Assembly (NCBI GenBank): GCA_020633775.1
Contig: JACKDA010000002.1
Location: 124,001 to 188,000 of the forward strand
Direction: 5' to 3'
DNA length: 64,000 nucleotides
Origin: Gemmatimonadales bacterium
GTDB taxonomy: Bacteria; Gemmatimonadota; Gemmatimonadetes; Gemmatimonadales; GWC2-71-9
Below, piece after piece: positions 41,112-49,909 of the stretch. Each line of letters begins with the position of its first letter. Position 1 is the first letter of the stretch. A program made the translations under genes and the position numbers. A model generated the notes under the pieces. The model saw only the letters and a program-made list of their open reading frames with translations. It searched no databases and had not been told where the DNA came from.

Positions 41112-42536
41112 ATGCGCGGTCACCCTGGCGGTTGGCGTCCGTGGCGTGGCGTGCTTGCCGGTGCCCTGCTGCTTGCGAGCGGGTGCGTGATCGGTGGCCC
41201 GCCGACGCCGGAGCCGCCGCCCAACATCGTGATCTTCCTCGCGGATGACCTCGGCATCGGCGAGGTCGGGGCCTGGGGCCAGCGCGAGATCGCCACCCCC
41301 AACATTGACCGGCTGGCGCGCGAGGGGGTGCGGCTCACCGAGTTCCGCAGCGGGGCGGCGGTCTGCGGTCCGGCCCGCTGCACCCTGATGACCGGCTACC
41401 ACAACGGGCATTGCCGGCTCGACGACAACGACAACGACTTCCTCCGCACGGCCGACGTGACACTCGCCGAGCGGCTGCGCGAGGCGGGCTACGCGACGGG
41501 GCTCTTCGGGAAGTGGGGGTTGAGCTGGGACAGCGAGCCGGAGAGCTGGCCCAACGCGCAGGGGTTCGACACCTTCTTCGGCTTCCGCGACCAGGTCCAC
41601 GCGCACAACTACTACCCCGAGTGGTTGATGCGGAACGGCGATTCGGTGCGGACGCGCAACGTCGTGCCGGGGGCGAACCGGAAGGGGGCGGGGCGCGCGA
41701 CGGTGCGGCTCGACTGGGCCCCGGACCTGATGCGCGAGGAGGCGTTCGCCTTCGTGCGCCAGCATGCAGGGCGCCCGTTCCTCCTGTACTGGGCGACCAT
41801 CCTCCCCCACATCAACAACGAGGGGAGCCGCAACGTCGCCGATGACGGCTACGAGATCCCCGACCTCGGTCCGTACGCCGATCGGCCGTGGCCCGAGGGG
41901 AAGCGCAGCTATGCGGCCCAGGTTTCCCGGCTCGACCGCGACCTGGGTGCGCTGCGCGCGCTGCTCGACTCGCTCGGGATCGCCGACAACACGCTGATCG
42001 TCTTCGCCTCGGACAACGGGGCGACCTTCCTGCGCCGCAGCAACGACGGCACGACGGATATCGTCGGGCGCTGGTTCAACGGGACCCTCGGCTACCGCGG
42101 CTTCAAGGGTGACCTCTACGAGGGCGGACTGCGGGTCCCGGCGATCGCCCACTGGCCGGCGCGGATCCGCGGCGGCGGCACGTCGGCGGTGCGGGTCGAC
42201 TTCGCCGACCTGCACGCGACCCTGACCCAGGCCGCCGGCCTCCCCGCACCGCCCGAGATCGATGGCCGCTCGTTCCTGCCGGTCCTCACTGGGCAGGGAA
42301 GCTTCGCGCTGCGTCCGCACCAGGTGTGGTTCTCGCCGGACCGCAACCAGTCGGCGGTGCTCGAGGGGCGCTGGAAGGGTGTCTGGATGCGCGACACCCT
42401 GGCGCTATTCGACCTCTCGGTCGATCCGGGTGAACAGCGCGACCTCGTGACGACCCATCCCGATGTGGCGCGTCGGCTCGATTCGCTGCGTCGCGCCGAG
42501 GATGGTCGGGTCCCGCACCCGCGGGAGCCGCGCTAG
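41112..42536 (+). CDS. Sulfatase (arylsulfatase-like), lipoprotein
   Basis: The 474-residue protein has a lipobox LASGC (Cys25). The sulfatase core begins NIVIFLADDLGIGEVGAWG with metal ligands D45 and D46. The formylglycine motif C-x-P-x-R is CGPAR (C85-R89) in AAVCGPARCTLMTG. Other marks are GLFGKWGLSW, TLIVFASDNGATF and KGDLYEGGLRVPAIAHW. It would hydrolyse sulfate esters after conversion of C85 to formylglycine; a sulfatase-modifying enzyme is not in the window. ATG 41109 is immediately upstream and equally possible. Confidence 0.9.
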   Translation: MRGHPGGWRPWRGVLAGALLLASGCVIGGPPTPEPPPNIVIFLADDLGIGEVGAWGQREIATPNIDRLAREGVRLTEFRSGAAVCGPARCTLMTGYHNGHCRLDDNDNDFLRTADVTLAERLREAGYATGLFGKWGLSWDSEPESWPNAQGFDTFFGFRDQVHAHNYYPEWLMRNGDSVRTRNVVPGANRKGAGRATVRLDWAPDLMREEAFAFVRQHAGRPFLLYWATILPHINNEGSRNVADDGYEIPDLGPYADRPWPEGKRSYAAQVSRLDRDLGALRALLDSLGIADNTLIVFASDNGATFLRRSNDGTTDIVGRWFNGTLGYRGFKGDLYEGGLRVPAIAHWPARIRGGGTSAVRVDFADLHATLTQAAGLPAPPEIDGRSFLPVLTGQGSFALRPHQVWFSPDRNQSAVLEGRWKGVWMRDTLALFDLSVDPGEQRDLVTTHPDVARRLDSLRRAEDGRVPHPREPR

Positions 42537-43450
42537 CCGCGCACCTCGGGCGGGTTCCAGGCGAGCACCGGGCAGGCGGCCGACCGGATCAGCTTGTCGG
42601 CAACGCTGCCGAAGACGGCGCGGCCGACGCCGCCCTGGCCCCGGGTCGCGATCGCGATCAGGTCGGGTTCGTGCTCCTCGGCCCAGGCGAGGAGCCCCTG
42701 TGCGGCGTGATCGCCCCCGAGCACCACGGATTCGACCTGATGCCCGTCGGCGCGGAGCCGATCGGCGACCTGCGCGAGGTAGCGCCCGGCCGCGTCGACG
42801 AGCTGCTGCAGGTCGGGACCGGCGATCGTGTCGTGCCCGGCGAGCACGTGGACGGTCGCCGGCATCGCGACGACCTGCGCGAGGACGAGCGTCGGGTGCT
42901 CGGTGCCGAACACCGACAGCACCTCGCCGAGGGTGCGCTCGGCGAGCGGCGAGCCATCGAGGGGCACCAGGATCCGGCGCCCGCGGCCGACGGGCGAGGT
43001 TGCCTGGTGCGTGTCCGGGCGCTGCAGCAGGATCGGCTGGTGCACGATTCGCAGCAGTCGGTCGGCCACGCTGCCGAGGAAGAGGCGGCTGAGTCCGCCG
43101 CGACCGTGGGTGCTCATCACGATGAGCCGAGCGCGGTGGGTCTCGACGTGCTCGGCGAGGGTCTCGGCGACGTGACCCGTGAGCAGGTGCGGTTCGACGA
43201 GCAGGTGCGATTCCGCCGCGATCCGGTGCGCCATGCGCCGCAGGTGGAGGTCGCCGGCCTCCAGCAGGCCGGCGTCGATCTGCGCCTGCAGGTCGGCCGA
43301 GCTGTCGGCGGTCATCGGGACGGTCTGCGGCTGGTGCACGAGGACCAGGTGCAGCGGGGCGGCAAGGCGCCGGGCCGCGTGCACGGCACGGGGGATCGCC
43401 GCTTCGGCGAACTCCGAGCGATCGAGCGGGACCACGACGGGTCGAGCCAT
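42533..43450 (-). CDS. Tandem universal stress protein (two UspA domains)
   Basis: The 305-residue protein contains two Usp domains. The first, about residues 1-145, starts PVVVPLDRSEFAEAAIPRAV and ends with the ATP-loop-like MSTHGRGGLSRLFLGSVADRLLR. The second, about 155-300, starts RILVPLDGSPLAERTLGEV and ends IATRGQGGVGRAVFGSVADKLIR. Both GxxG-GS-type ATP-binding signatures are present. The gene is divergent from the CBS-domain gene and convergent with the sulfatase, overlapping its stop by 4 bp. Confidence 0.92.
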   Translation of the reverse strand: MARPVVVPLDRSEFAEAAIPRAVHAARRLAAPLHLVLVHQPQTVPMTADSSADLQAQIDAGLLEAGDLHLRRMAHRIAAESHLLVEPHLLTGHVAETLAEHVETHRARLIVMSTHGRGGLSRLFLGSVADRLLRIVHQPILLQRPDTHQATSPVGRGRRILVPLDGSPLAERTLGEVLSVFGTEHPTLVLAQVVAMPATVHVLAGHDTIAGPDLQQLVDAAGRYLAQVADRLRADGHQVESVVLGGDHAAQGLLAWAEEHEPDLIAIATRGQGGVGRAVFGSVADKLIRSAACPVLAWNPPEVRG

Positions 43451-43629
43451 GTGCTCCTCCGGGCAGGGATGTCACGGTCGTTGCCGGACCGCAATTCCGA
43501 GCATTTCGACCGCAATTCGCACGCGCCGTTGAGTGTAAATTAAGGGTGCGTCGGCGACCGCACGGACCGGGATGCGCGCCGACGGTGGTGCACCGGATTC
43601 CGGTCGCCAGCTGCACGAAGGAGGGCACC
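43451..43629. promoter_or_regulatory. Divergent regulatory region between Usp and CBS genes
   Basis: The 179-bp gap separates two divergent stress-type genes. It contains an exact direct repeat GACCGCAATTC at 43487-43497 and 43508-43518, one start-to-start turn of 21 bp, which could be a regulator site. TAAATTAA near 43535 is a possible -10 element for the CBS gene. No regulator is known, so the assignment is tentative. Confidence 0.45.
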
Positions 43630-44028
43630 ATGCGAGTCCGCGACTTGATGGCCACCGATGTCCAGACGGTCCTGCTGGACGACCTCCTCTCGGAGGCGGT
43701 GCTGGTGCTGGCCGACCAGCACGTGACGGCGCTCGCGGTCGTCGACAAGGGGGGCAAGCTGGTGGGCGTGCTGTCCACGGCCGACGTCCTCACCGCGCAG
43801 GCGGAGTCGGGTGCGGGGGCCGTCGCCTGGGAGGGGATGGCGGTGCGCGACGTGATGGGCAGCCCGGCGCTCACCATCGAGCCGGACGCCCGCCTGCACG
43901 ACGCCGCGCAGCAGATGCTCTACGGCAACGTGCACCGGTTGTTCGTGGTGGAGGACGGCGACCTCGTCGGCGTCATCTCGCAGACCGATGTCGTCCGCGC
44001 GATGGCCACCATGCGGCCGCACCTCTGA
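43630..44028 (+). CDS. Two-CBS-domain protein
   Basis: The 132-residue protein starts at ATG 43630 after GGAGG. Two CBS motifs are visible: VRDLMATDVQTVLLDDLLSEAVLVLADQHVTALAVVDKGGKLVGVLSTADVL (outline, 3-54) and VRDVMGSPALTIEPDARLHDAAQQMLYGNVHRLFVVEDGDLVGVISQTDVV (73-123). CBS pairs bind adenosine nucleotides. Its position next to a tandem Usp gene suggests a shared role in energy-state or stress signalling. Confidence 0.92.
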   Translation: MRVRDLMATDVQTVLLDDLLSEAVLVLADQHVTALAVVDKGGKLVGVLSTADVLTAQAESGAGAVAWEGMAVRDVMGSPALTIEPDARLHDAAQQMLYGNVHRLFVVEDGDLVGVISQTDVVRAMATMRPHL

Positions 44029-44044
44029 TCGACGTGTCGTGACA

Positions 44045-44076
44045 GCGGGGGCACCGGAGCGATCCGGTGCCCCCGC
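44045..44076. terminator. Hairpin between convergent CBS and decarboxylase genes
   Basis: GCGGGGGCACCGGA (44045-44058) and TCCGGTGCCCCCGC (44063-44076) are a perfect 14-bp stem with a GCGA loop. There is no U-tract on either strand, so it may be a bidirectional hairpin acting with Rho or as an mRNA end-stabiliser. Confidence 0.6.
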
Positions 44077-44083
44077 GGTGCGT

Positions 44084-45577
44084 TCACCCGTCGCGCATCT
44101 CGGCGTCGAGGGCCCGGGCGATCGGAAGGATGATCCCCGGCAGCGCCTCGACGTGGGCCGCGGTGGTGTTGAAGTTCACGATGCAGGCCCGCAGCATGTA
44201 GCGCCCGGCGACCACCGCATTCGAGACGAAGGCCCGGCCGGATGCCTGGATCCGCTCCACCAGTTCGCGGTTCAGCGCATCGAGGTATTCCGCCGTCGCG
44301 GGCTCCGCGACGGTGGCCACGAGGTCCGCGGGGACGTAGCGGAAGGTCGTGATGCTGAGCGAGGTCGTGGCCGCCTCGAACGCGGGGTGCGCCTCGAGCG
44401 CGACGTGCAGCTGCCGGGCGAGCCGGATGTCCTCGGCGATCATCGCCGCATAGCCGGCGCGCCCGACCTGCTTGAGTGCCAGCCAGACCTTGAGCGCACG
44501 GAACCCGCGCGAGTTCTGCGGCCCGTAGTCGAAGTAGTTGAGCTGCTCGGCGTCGAACTGGTAGTACACCGGGTGGTGGGAGTAGGTGCGCCGCAGCGCG
44601 GCCGGATCGCGCACCAGGACGCACCCCGCCTCCAGCGGGGCGTACAGCCACTTGTGCGGATCGATCGCGATCGAGTCCGCCTCACCGATTGCCGCCAGGT
44701 CGGGGTCGAGGCCGGGGACCGCGGCAGCGAAGCCGCCGTAGGCGCCGTCGATGTGGAACCAGGCCCCGACGTCGCGACAGATCGCCGCGAGGTCGCGCAG
44801 CGGGTCGATCACCCCGGTGCTGACGGTGCCGGCCGTGCCGATCACCATGAGCGGCCGGACCCCGGCGGCACGGTCGCGCGCCAGGTGGGCGCGCAGGTCC
44901 TCGAGGTCGAGGCGCCCCGTCTCGTCCACCGCGATCCACCGGATCCGCTCGGTGCCGACGCCACTGAGGGAGGCGGCCTTGTGCAGCCAGGTGTGCGTCT
45001 CGCGCGAGGCGTAGATCGCCAGCGGGGCGGCCCCTGGGGCACCGGCGCCCTCGGCATGCACGTCGTGGCCCGCCGCGGCGACCCGGGCCGCGAGGAAGGC
45101 GACGATGTTGGCCATGTTCCCGCCGCTCACGAAGAGCCCGCCTGCGTCCCGCGGGTAGCCGATCAGCTCCGCGATCCACTGCACCGCCTGCTTCTCGATC
45201 TCAGTCGCGAGCGGTGCGAGCCGCCACGCGCCGACGTTCGGGTTGATCGCGGCGGCGAGCAGGTCGCCGAGCATCCCGATCGGGGCGGGCGAGGAGGTGA
45301 TGTAGCCGTAGAACTGCGGGTGGCCGTTGAACAGCGAGTGCGCCATCAGGTGGGACGCCGTCTCGCGGAGCAGGACCTCCGGGTCGCTGCCCTGGTCCGG
45401 CATCGGGGCCCCGGCGTCGATCACCGCCCGGATCGCGGCCGGGTCGGCGGCCGTCGTCAGCGATTGCTCCCCGAGGGTATCGAGGAAGGTTGCGATCCGG
45501 TCGACCAGTTCATGGCCGGCCCGCCGGAAGGCCTCGCCGCCGAGGGCGAGGGTCGTGTCGCGGGGAGTGGGGTGCAT
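44084..45577 (-). CDS. PLP-dependent group II decarboxylase (aromatic-L-amino-acid decarboxylase-like)
   Basis: The 497-residue protein shows group II decarboxylase landmarks: HPQFYGYITSSPAPIGMLGDLLAAAINPNVG in outline (86-116), FVSGGNMANIVAF, THTWLHKAASLSG, MVIGTAGTVSTGVIDPL, FHIDGAYGGFA and the PLP lysine K309 in DPHKWLYAPLEAG. Likely substrates are tryptophan, tyrosine or related amino acids. A second, related decarboxylase lies at 56.9-58.4 kb. Confidence 0.9.
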   Translation of the reverse strand: MHPTPRDTTLALGGEAFRRAGHELVDRIATFLDTLGEQSLTTAADPAAIRAVIDAGAPMPDQGSDPEVLLRETASHLMAHSLFNGHPQFYGYITSSPAPIGMLGDLLAAAINPNVGAWRLAPLATEIEKQAVQWIAELIGYPRDAGGLFVSGGNMANIVAFLAARVAAAGHDVHAEGAGAPGAAPLAIYASRETHTWLHKAASLSGVGTERIRWIAVDETGRLDLEDLRAHLARDRAAGVRPLMVIGTAGTVSTGVIDPLRDLAAICRDVGAWFHIDGAYGGFAAAVPGLDPDLAAIGEADSIAIDPHKWLYAPLEAGCVLVRDPAALRRTYSHHPVYYQFDAEQLNYFDYGPQNSRGFRALKVWLALKQVGRAGYAAMIAEDIRLARQLHVALEAHPAFEAATTSLSITTFRYVPADLVATVAEPATAEYLDALNRELVERIQASGRAFVSNAVVAGRYMLRACIVNFNTTAAHVEALPGIILPIARALDAEMRDG

Positions 45578-45656
45578 CGAGGTGCCTCACGGGAAGGGTC
45601 CATGCCTGGCGAGTCGATCGCATCCGGAATGCGCACAAGATGGCCTCTTCGCGACA

Positions 45657-46628
45657 TCAACGCGTGGTGCGACTCTCCAGCCATCGATCGAACGCCGCGT
45701 CCGGTGGCGCCAGCCCAAGCGGCTCGACCAGGAACCGGATCCCGTCGATCAGCGCCTCGGGGGGGAGGCGGTGCCCCGAAGCGTACCACCGGACCGTTGC
45801 TCCGGACGGTGCGGCGGCATGCAGTCGCTCGGCGCGCCGGGGTGGGACGAGGGGGTCGTCGTGGCCGTTCTGGAAGAGGAGTTGCGCCCGCGAGCGACCC
45901 ACGAAACGGATCGGTTCGATCGGCCGCATCATCGCCGCCCATGTGTCGCGGTCCGCCGTGGGGAGCATGGCCTCGTCGAGGTCCCACCGCAGGCACCCGT
46001 CGATGCTGCGGGTCGCGGTGACGGCCGAGTCACACGGGTCGGTGAAGTGGGCCAGGAATCCGCCATCCCCGACGCGGAGCACCGCGGCGACGATGCGGGG
46101 GTCGATCCCGACCAGCAGTGCCCCCTGCGCGCCGCCGTAGCTGTTCCCGATGTAGCCGATCCGTTCGGGGTCGACGTCGGGCCGGGATTGGAGCCAGTCG
46201 ATCGCCCGCCGCCAGTCCACGGCCAACTGCACCTGCTCGATGCTGTCCTCCACCGTGAACCGGATCGGCGGTCCCTCCCGGCGGGCGTGTGGCGCGTCGA
46301 GGGCGAAGGTCACCGCCCCGCTTCGGGCCATCGCCAGGGCGGTCGTCATCGTCGCGAACCCCGCAGCGGACCCCGGTGCCCCGTGGCCCACGAGGACGGC
46401 CGGGTGCCGGCCCGGGCCGGTGGGGAGGAACAGCAGCCCGGTGGCACGGCCGCCCGAGGGGGACGCGAAGCCGACGCGGTGCACGGCGATTCGGTCAATG
46501 GTCTCCTGGACCGAATCGGAGAGGGCAAGCGGGACGGAGCGGGGCTGGTCAAACGGGGTCTGGGCTCGGAGCACCGGGACAGGCACCACCAGTGCGAGCG
46601 CAAGGACGAGTCGGGTCATGCGACTCAT
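45657..46628 (-). CDS. Secreted alpha/beta hydrolase (dienelactone-hydrolase/prolyl-oligopeptidase-like)
   Basis: The 323-residue protein has a signal peptide ending LRAQ. It has an oxyanion-type HGAPGSAAGF, the nucleophile elbow GNSYGGAQGAL, the Asp loop QNGHDDPLVPPRRAERLH and the His in ASGHRLPPEAL. The layout matches the dienelactone hydrolase/X-Pro peptidase branch of alpha/beta hydrolases. Substrate unknown. It lies upstream of the PLP decarboxylase on the same strand, separated by 79 bp. Confidence 0.85.
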   Translation of the reverse strand: MSRMTRLVLALALVVPVPVLRAQTPFDQPRSVPLALSDSVQETIDRIAVHRVGFASPSGGRATGLLFLPTGPGRHPAVLVGHGAPGSAAGFATMTTALAMARSGAVTFALDAPHARREGPPIRFTVEDSIEQVQLAVDWRRAIDWLQSRPDVDPERIGYIGNSYGGAQGALLVGIDPRIVAAVLRVGDGGFLAHFTDPCDSAVTATRSIDGCLRWDLDEAMLPTADRDTWAAMMRPIEPIRFVGRSRAQLLFQNGHDDPLVPPRRAERLHAAAPSGATVRWYASGHRLPPEALIDGIRFLVEPLGLAPPDAAFDRWLESRTTR

Positions 46629-46746
46629 GATGCAGGACCCCGCCCAAAGGTTTCAGGGTGCGACACCGGGTCCTCGTCGACCCGCCGCACGCGCGCGCCC
46701 TCCCGCACCCTAGGCACCATGCCCCGTTCCGGTTAGGGTTCCCCCG

Positions 46747-46962
46747 ATGCCGAAGGCGATCCGATCCCTGCTGCTCGGGGGCGTGCTGCTGACGGCGGTG
46801 GCCCTTGTCGGGATGGCGGCCACCGCCGGGGTCCCGCGTCCGGAGACGGGCTGGCTGTCGTGGATCTTCATCCCGCTGTACGGCGTGGGCGCCGGCATGC
46901 TGATCGCCGCCGGCCTCTGGTGGCTGGTACGCTTCACCCGACGGCGCGACGACGCGCGCTGA
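46747..46962 (+). CDS. Small two-helix membrane protein
   Basis: The 71-residue protein has two hydrophobic helices ([23 protein letters not shown] and [23 protein letters not shown]) and a basic C-terminus ([10 protein letters not shown]). No family is recognised. It directly precedes clpP by 29 bp. Confidence 0.6.
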   Translation: MPKAIRSLLLGGVLLTAVALVGMAATAGVPRPETGWLSWIFIPLYGVGAGMLIAAGLWWLVRFTRRRDDAR

Positions 46963-46991
46963 CCTTCCTTTCCCTGTCCGAATCCGAGACC

Positions 46992-47567
46992 ATGGCCGAA
47001 CGCGACACCACGGGACGACCCCACGACGCCCTCTCCGAGCGGCTCTTCGAGGCGCGGATCATCATCATCTCCGGCGGCATCGACCAGAAGGTCGCCGAGC
47101 GGGTGACCGCCCAGCTGCTTGCCCTCTCGGCCGCCGACGCGACGGCGCCGATCACGCTCTACATCAATTCCCAGGGTGGTCACGTCGAGGCGGGCGACAC
47201 GATCCACGACATGATTCGCTACGTGGCGCCACCGGTGCGCATCGTGGGGACCGGCTGGGTGGCGAGCGCCGGCGCGCTGATCTACGTCGCGGTGCCGCGG
47301 GAGCAGCGCTACTGCCTGCCGAACACCCGCTTCCTGCTGCACCAGCCGGCCGGCGGCGCGGGCGGCACGGCGTCGGACATCGCGATCGAGGCGCGCGAGA
47401 TCGTCAAGATGCGCGAGCGCCTCAACCGGATCTTCGCCCGCGAGACGGGCCAGTCGGTCGAGAAGATCGAGGACGACACCCACCGCAATTTCTGGCTCGG
47501 CGCCGAGGAGGCGCGCGAGTACGGCCTCGTCGGCCACATCATCGAGAGCCAGGGCGACCTGCCGTAA
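46992..47567 (+). CDS. clpP: ClpP-family protease with S-H-N catalytic triad
   Basis: The 191-residue protein is a typical Clp[26 protein letters not shown], the nucleophile S92 in [13 protein letters not shown]117 in [10 protein letters not shown] and the C-terminal [23 protein letters not shown]. The residue at the catalytic Asp position (49 residues after H117, as in E. coli) is N166. An Asn there occurs in ClpP1 of Listeria and reduces or alters activity. The GWVAS context instead of the usual GQAAS is also unusual. No clpX or clpA lies nearby, so it may be a secondary ClpP. Confidence 0.92.
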   Translation: MAERDTTGRPHDALSERLFEARIIIISGGIDQKVAERVTAQLLALSAADATAPITLYINSQGGHVEAGDTIHDMIRYVAPPVRIVGTGWVASAGALIYVAVPREQRYCLPNTRFLLHQPAGGAGGTASDIAIEAREIVKMRERLNRIFARETGQSVEKIEDDTHRNFWLGAEEAREYGLVGHIIESQGDLP

Positions 47568-47597
47568 CCCCCGACCCACCACCGCTCCGGAGCCGTC

Positions 47598-48200
47598 ATG
47601 TCCACTCGCCTGTCCCTGCTCGCCGCCGGTCTCTGCCTGCCGATCGCCCTCGCGGCCCAGGAGGCCGAGGCCGTGAAGTCGGTCGTGCTGCCGACGCCCG
47701 AGGCGCAAATCGCGGCGGCGGTGCTGCCGCTGCCGGAGGAGTTCCGGGCCTCCGCCACCGTGCTCGGCTACCGGGTCCCCGGCGAGCTGGTCACGCTCCG
47801 TCAGGGGACGGGGGCGATGATCTGCCTCGCCGACAACCCGTCGGAGGCGCGCTTCCACGTGGCGTGCTACCAGCGCGACATGGAGCCGTTCATGGCGCGG
47901 GGTCGGGCGCTTCGCGCCCAGGGAATCACCAACGTCGACTCGGTGCGCTACGCGGAGGTCGAGTCCGGCGTGCTGCCGATGCCGAACCGCGCGGCGCTCT
48001 GGTCGCTGACCGGGGGTCCGACGTCGTTCGACTGGGCGACGAACACGCCCGACGGCACGGTGCGGCCGCTGTATGTCGTGTACCTCCCCGGTGCCACGGC
48101 CGAGTCGATCGGGCTACCGGTCACGCCGGGGCAGAACACGCCGTGGCTGATGTTCCCGGGCACGCCGAAGGCGCACATCATGTTCATCCCGAGCATGTGA
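47598..48200 (+). CDS. Secreted hypothetical protein
   Basis: The 200-residue protein has a signal peptide ending ALAAQE. The mature region contains VLPTPEAQIAAAVLPLPEEFRASATVLGYR, GAMICLADNPSEARFHVACYQRDMEPFMARGRALRAQG in outline (74-111), and ends PLYVVYLPGATAESIGLPV and TPWLMFPGTPKAHIMFIPSM. Two cysteines are conserved-looking. No named family was recognised. It follows clpP by 30 bp. Confidence 0.65.
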   Translation: MSTRLSLLAAGLCLPIALAAQEAEAVKSVVLPTPEAQIAAAVLPLPEEFRASATVLGYRVPGELVTLRQGTGAMICLADNPSEARFHVACYQRDMEPFMARGRALRAQGITNVDSVRYAEVESGVLPMPNRAALWSLTGGPTSFDWATNTPDGTVRPLYVVYLPGATAESIGLPVTPGQNTPWLMFPGTPKAHIMFIPSM

Positions 48201-48207
48201 GCCGACG

Positions 48208-48393
48208 ATGCCCGATGCCCGCCCCTCGATGCCGTCGTTCATCCCCCGGGTCCTCGTCGGGGTGGCGGCGATGCTCTGCCTCGCCGGGACGTACCTGCTG
48301 GTGAGCGGTCGGTCGCCGCTGGTGGGGATGGTGCTGCTGGCGGCCGGCGTCGGCGATGCGGTCGTGGCGTTCATCCTGGCCCGCCACGGCTGA
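48208..48393 (+). CDS. Small membrane protein
   Basis: The 61-residue product consists of two hydrophobic helices (VLVGVAAMLCLAGTYLLVSG and LVGMVLLAAGVGDAVVAFILA) and little else. It begins 7 bp after the preceding gene, so it is part of the same transcript. Unknown function. Confidence 0.6.
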   Translation: MPDARPSMPSFIPRVLVGVAAMLCLAGTYLLVSGRSPLVGMVLLAAGVGDAVVAFILARHG

Positions 48394-48397
48394 GTCG

Positions 48398-48955
48398 ATG
48401 CATCCCGACCTCGCCCGGGTGGCCAGCGAGTTTGACGAGGCGCAGGCCCGGATGCACCGGCTCGCCGAGTCGGTGGACGATGCGCAGTGGGTGCGTCGCC
48501 CCGCGGCGGGGCGGTGGTCGATCGACGAGTGCGTGGCGCACCTCACGCTGACCAATGAGCGGTACCTGCCGATCTTCGCGGAGGTCCTCGACGCCGCCCC
48601 GCAGCTGGACGACGCGTCGCGACCGATGCGCCCCGACATGACCGGCCGCCTGCTCGCCTGGTTGATGGAGCCGCCGGTGCGGTTCCGGCTGCCGACCGCG
48701 CCGACGTTCGAACCGCCGTCGAGTGCCGGCCGCGCCACCACGGTCGCGCTCTTCGACGCGATGCAGGCGCGGCTGCAGGACCAGATTCGCGAGATGGACG
48801 GCTTCGACATCAGCACGGTCCGGCTCGCCTCGCCGTTCAACGCGAAGGTCCGCTACTCCGCCTTCTCCGCGCTGCGCATCCTCGCGGCGCACGAACGGCG
48901 TCACCTGTGGCAGGCCGAGCAGGTCCGGACCCAGCTCCTGCGGGGGGGATCGTGA
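48398..48955 (+). CDS. DinB-family protein
   Basis: The 185-residue protein is a DinB-like four-helix bundle: RMHRLAESVDDAQWVRRPAAGRWSIDECVAHLTLTNERYLP in outline (18-58), with His in VAHL, and the C-terminal ALRILAAHERRHLWQAEQV carrying the other two metal histidines. DinB/YfiT proteins bind divalent metals and act as thiol transferases or metalloenzymes. It overlaps the next DinB-like gene by 4 bp. Confidence 0.85.
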   Translation: MHPDLARVASEFDEAQARMHRLAESVDDAQWVRRPAAGRWSIDECVAHLTLTNERYLPIFAEVLDAAPQLDDASRPMRPDMTGRLLAWLMEPPVRFRLPTAPTFEPPSSAGRATTVALFDAMQARLQDQIREMDGFDISTVRLASPFNAKVRYSAFSALRILAAHERRHLWQAEQVRTQLLRGGS

Positions 48956-49449
48956 GCGTGTTCGCCGATGTCCGCAGCACGATGGTGCGCGACCTCGAGG
49001 GGTTCGTCGCGGAGCTGCACGCCTACCCGGACGAGGCCTCGGTGTGGGCCCTGCCACCGGGATTCCTCAACTCCGGCGGGACCCTCGCGTTGCACGCGGC
49101 GGGAAACATCCGCCACTTCGTCGGCGCGGTGCTGGGGGAGACCGGGTACGTCCGCGACCGCGACCGCGAGTTCGCGGCGCGCGGCGTGCCGCGCGCGGAG
49201 CTGGTGGCGGAACTCGAGGCGGCGCGGGCGGATGTCGACGGCATCCTGCGCGTGCTGGATCCCGAACGGGCCTACGAGACCTTCCCCGTGCGGATCGGCG
49301 GCGAGCAGCTCGGCACCTCCCGGGTGCTGGTGCACCTCGCGACCCACCTCGCGTGGCATCTCGGGCAGGTCGACTACCACCGTCGCGCGGTGTGCGCGGT
49401 GGCGACCTCGGTCGGCGCGGTCGGCCTCAAGGCGCTTCAGGGCGACTGA
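48952..49449 (+). CDS. DinB/DUF664-like protein
   Basis: The 165-residue protein starts at GTG 48952, inside the GTGA overlap. It contains LHAYPDEASVWALPPGFLNSGGTLALHAAGNIRHFVGAVLG in outline (22-62) and a C-terminal VLVHLATHLAWHLGQVDYHRR with a HxxxHxxxHxG arrangement, as in DUF664/DinB metal-binding proteins. It differs from the upstream DinB in helix 2, so the two are related but not a recent duplication. Coupled to the RidA-like gene by a shared base. Confidence 0.85.
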   Translation: MSVFADVRSTMVRDLEGFVAELHAYPDEASVWALPPGFLNSGGTLALHAAGNIRHFVGAVLGETGYVRDRDREFAARGVPRAELVAELEAARADVDGILRVLDPERAYETFPVRIGGEQLGTSRVLVHLATHLAWHLGQVDYHRRAVCAVATSVGAVGLKALQGD

Positions 49450-49841
49450 TGCGGCAGCGGATCTCCTCCGGCAGCCCATGGGAGCCGATCGTGGGCTATT
49501 CGCGCGCGATGCGCTCGGGCAGCTTCCTGGCGATCTCGGGAAGCACGGCGGCCCAGCCCGACGGCTCGGTGGCGCATGTCGGCGACATGCATGGCCAGGC
49601 GCGCGCGACGCTCGAGGTGATCGGGCGCGCCCTCGCCGAGGCGGGGGCGGGGTTCGAGCACGTGATCCGGACCCGGATGTACGTGACCGACATCTCGCGC
49701 TGGGAGGAGGCGGGGCGGGCGCACGCGGAGGTGTTCGCGGAGATCCGTCCGGCGACGAGCATGGTCGAGGTCTCGCGCCTGATCCACCCGGACATGCTGA
49801 TCGAGATCGAGGCCGACGCGATCGTGCCGGAGCGTCGCTGA
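49449..49841 (+). CDS. RidA/YjgF family protein
   Basis: The 130-residue protein has a clear RidA pattern: SPWEPIVGYSRAMRSGSFLAISGSTA, VGDMHGQARATLEVIGRALAEAGAGFEHVIRTRMYVTDI in outline (45-83), and SMVEVSRLIHPDMLIEIEADAI. The usual catalytic Arg of active imine deaminases is in VIRTRMYVT. RidA removes reactive enamine/imine intermediates. The start codon overlaps the preceding stop (TGATG). Confidence 0.9.
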   Translation: MRQRISSGSPWEPIVGYSRAMRSGSFLAISGSTAAQPDGSVAHVGDMHGQARATLEVIGRALAEAGAGFEHVIRTRMYVTDISRWEEAGRAHAEVFAEIRPATSMVEVSRLIHPDMLIEIEADAIVPERR

Positions 49842-49909
49842 CCCGATCCTGACACGGCCCGCGCGCGGGGCGCGTACGATGGAGGATCCCTCGTGCCGTG
49901 GAGCCGCCG

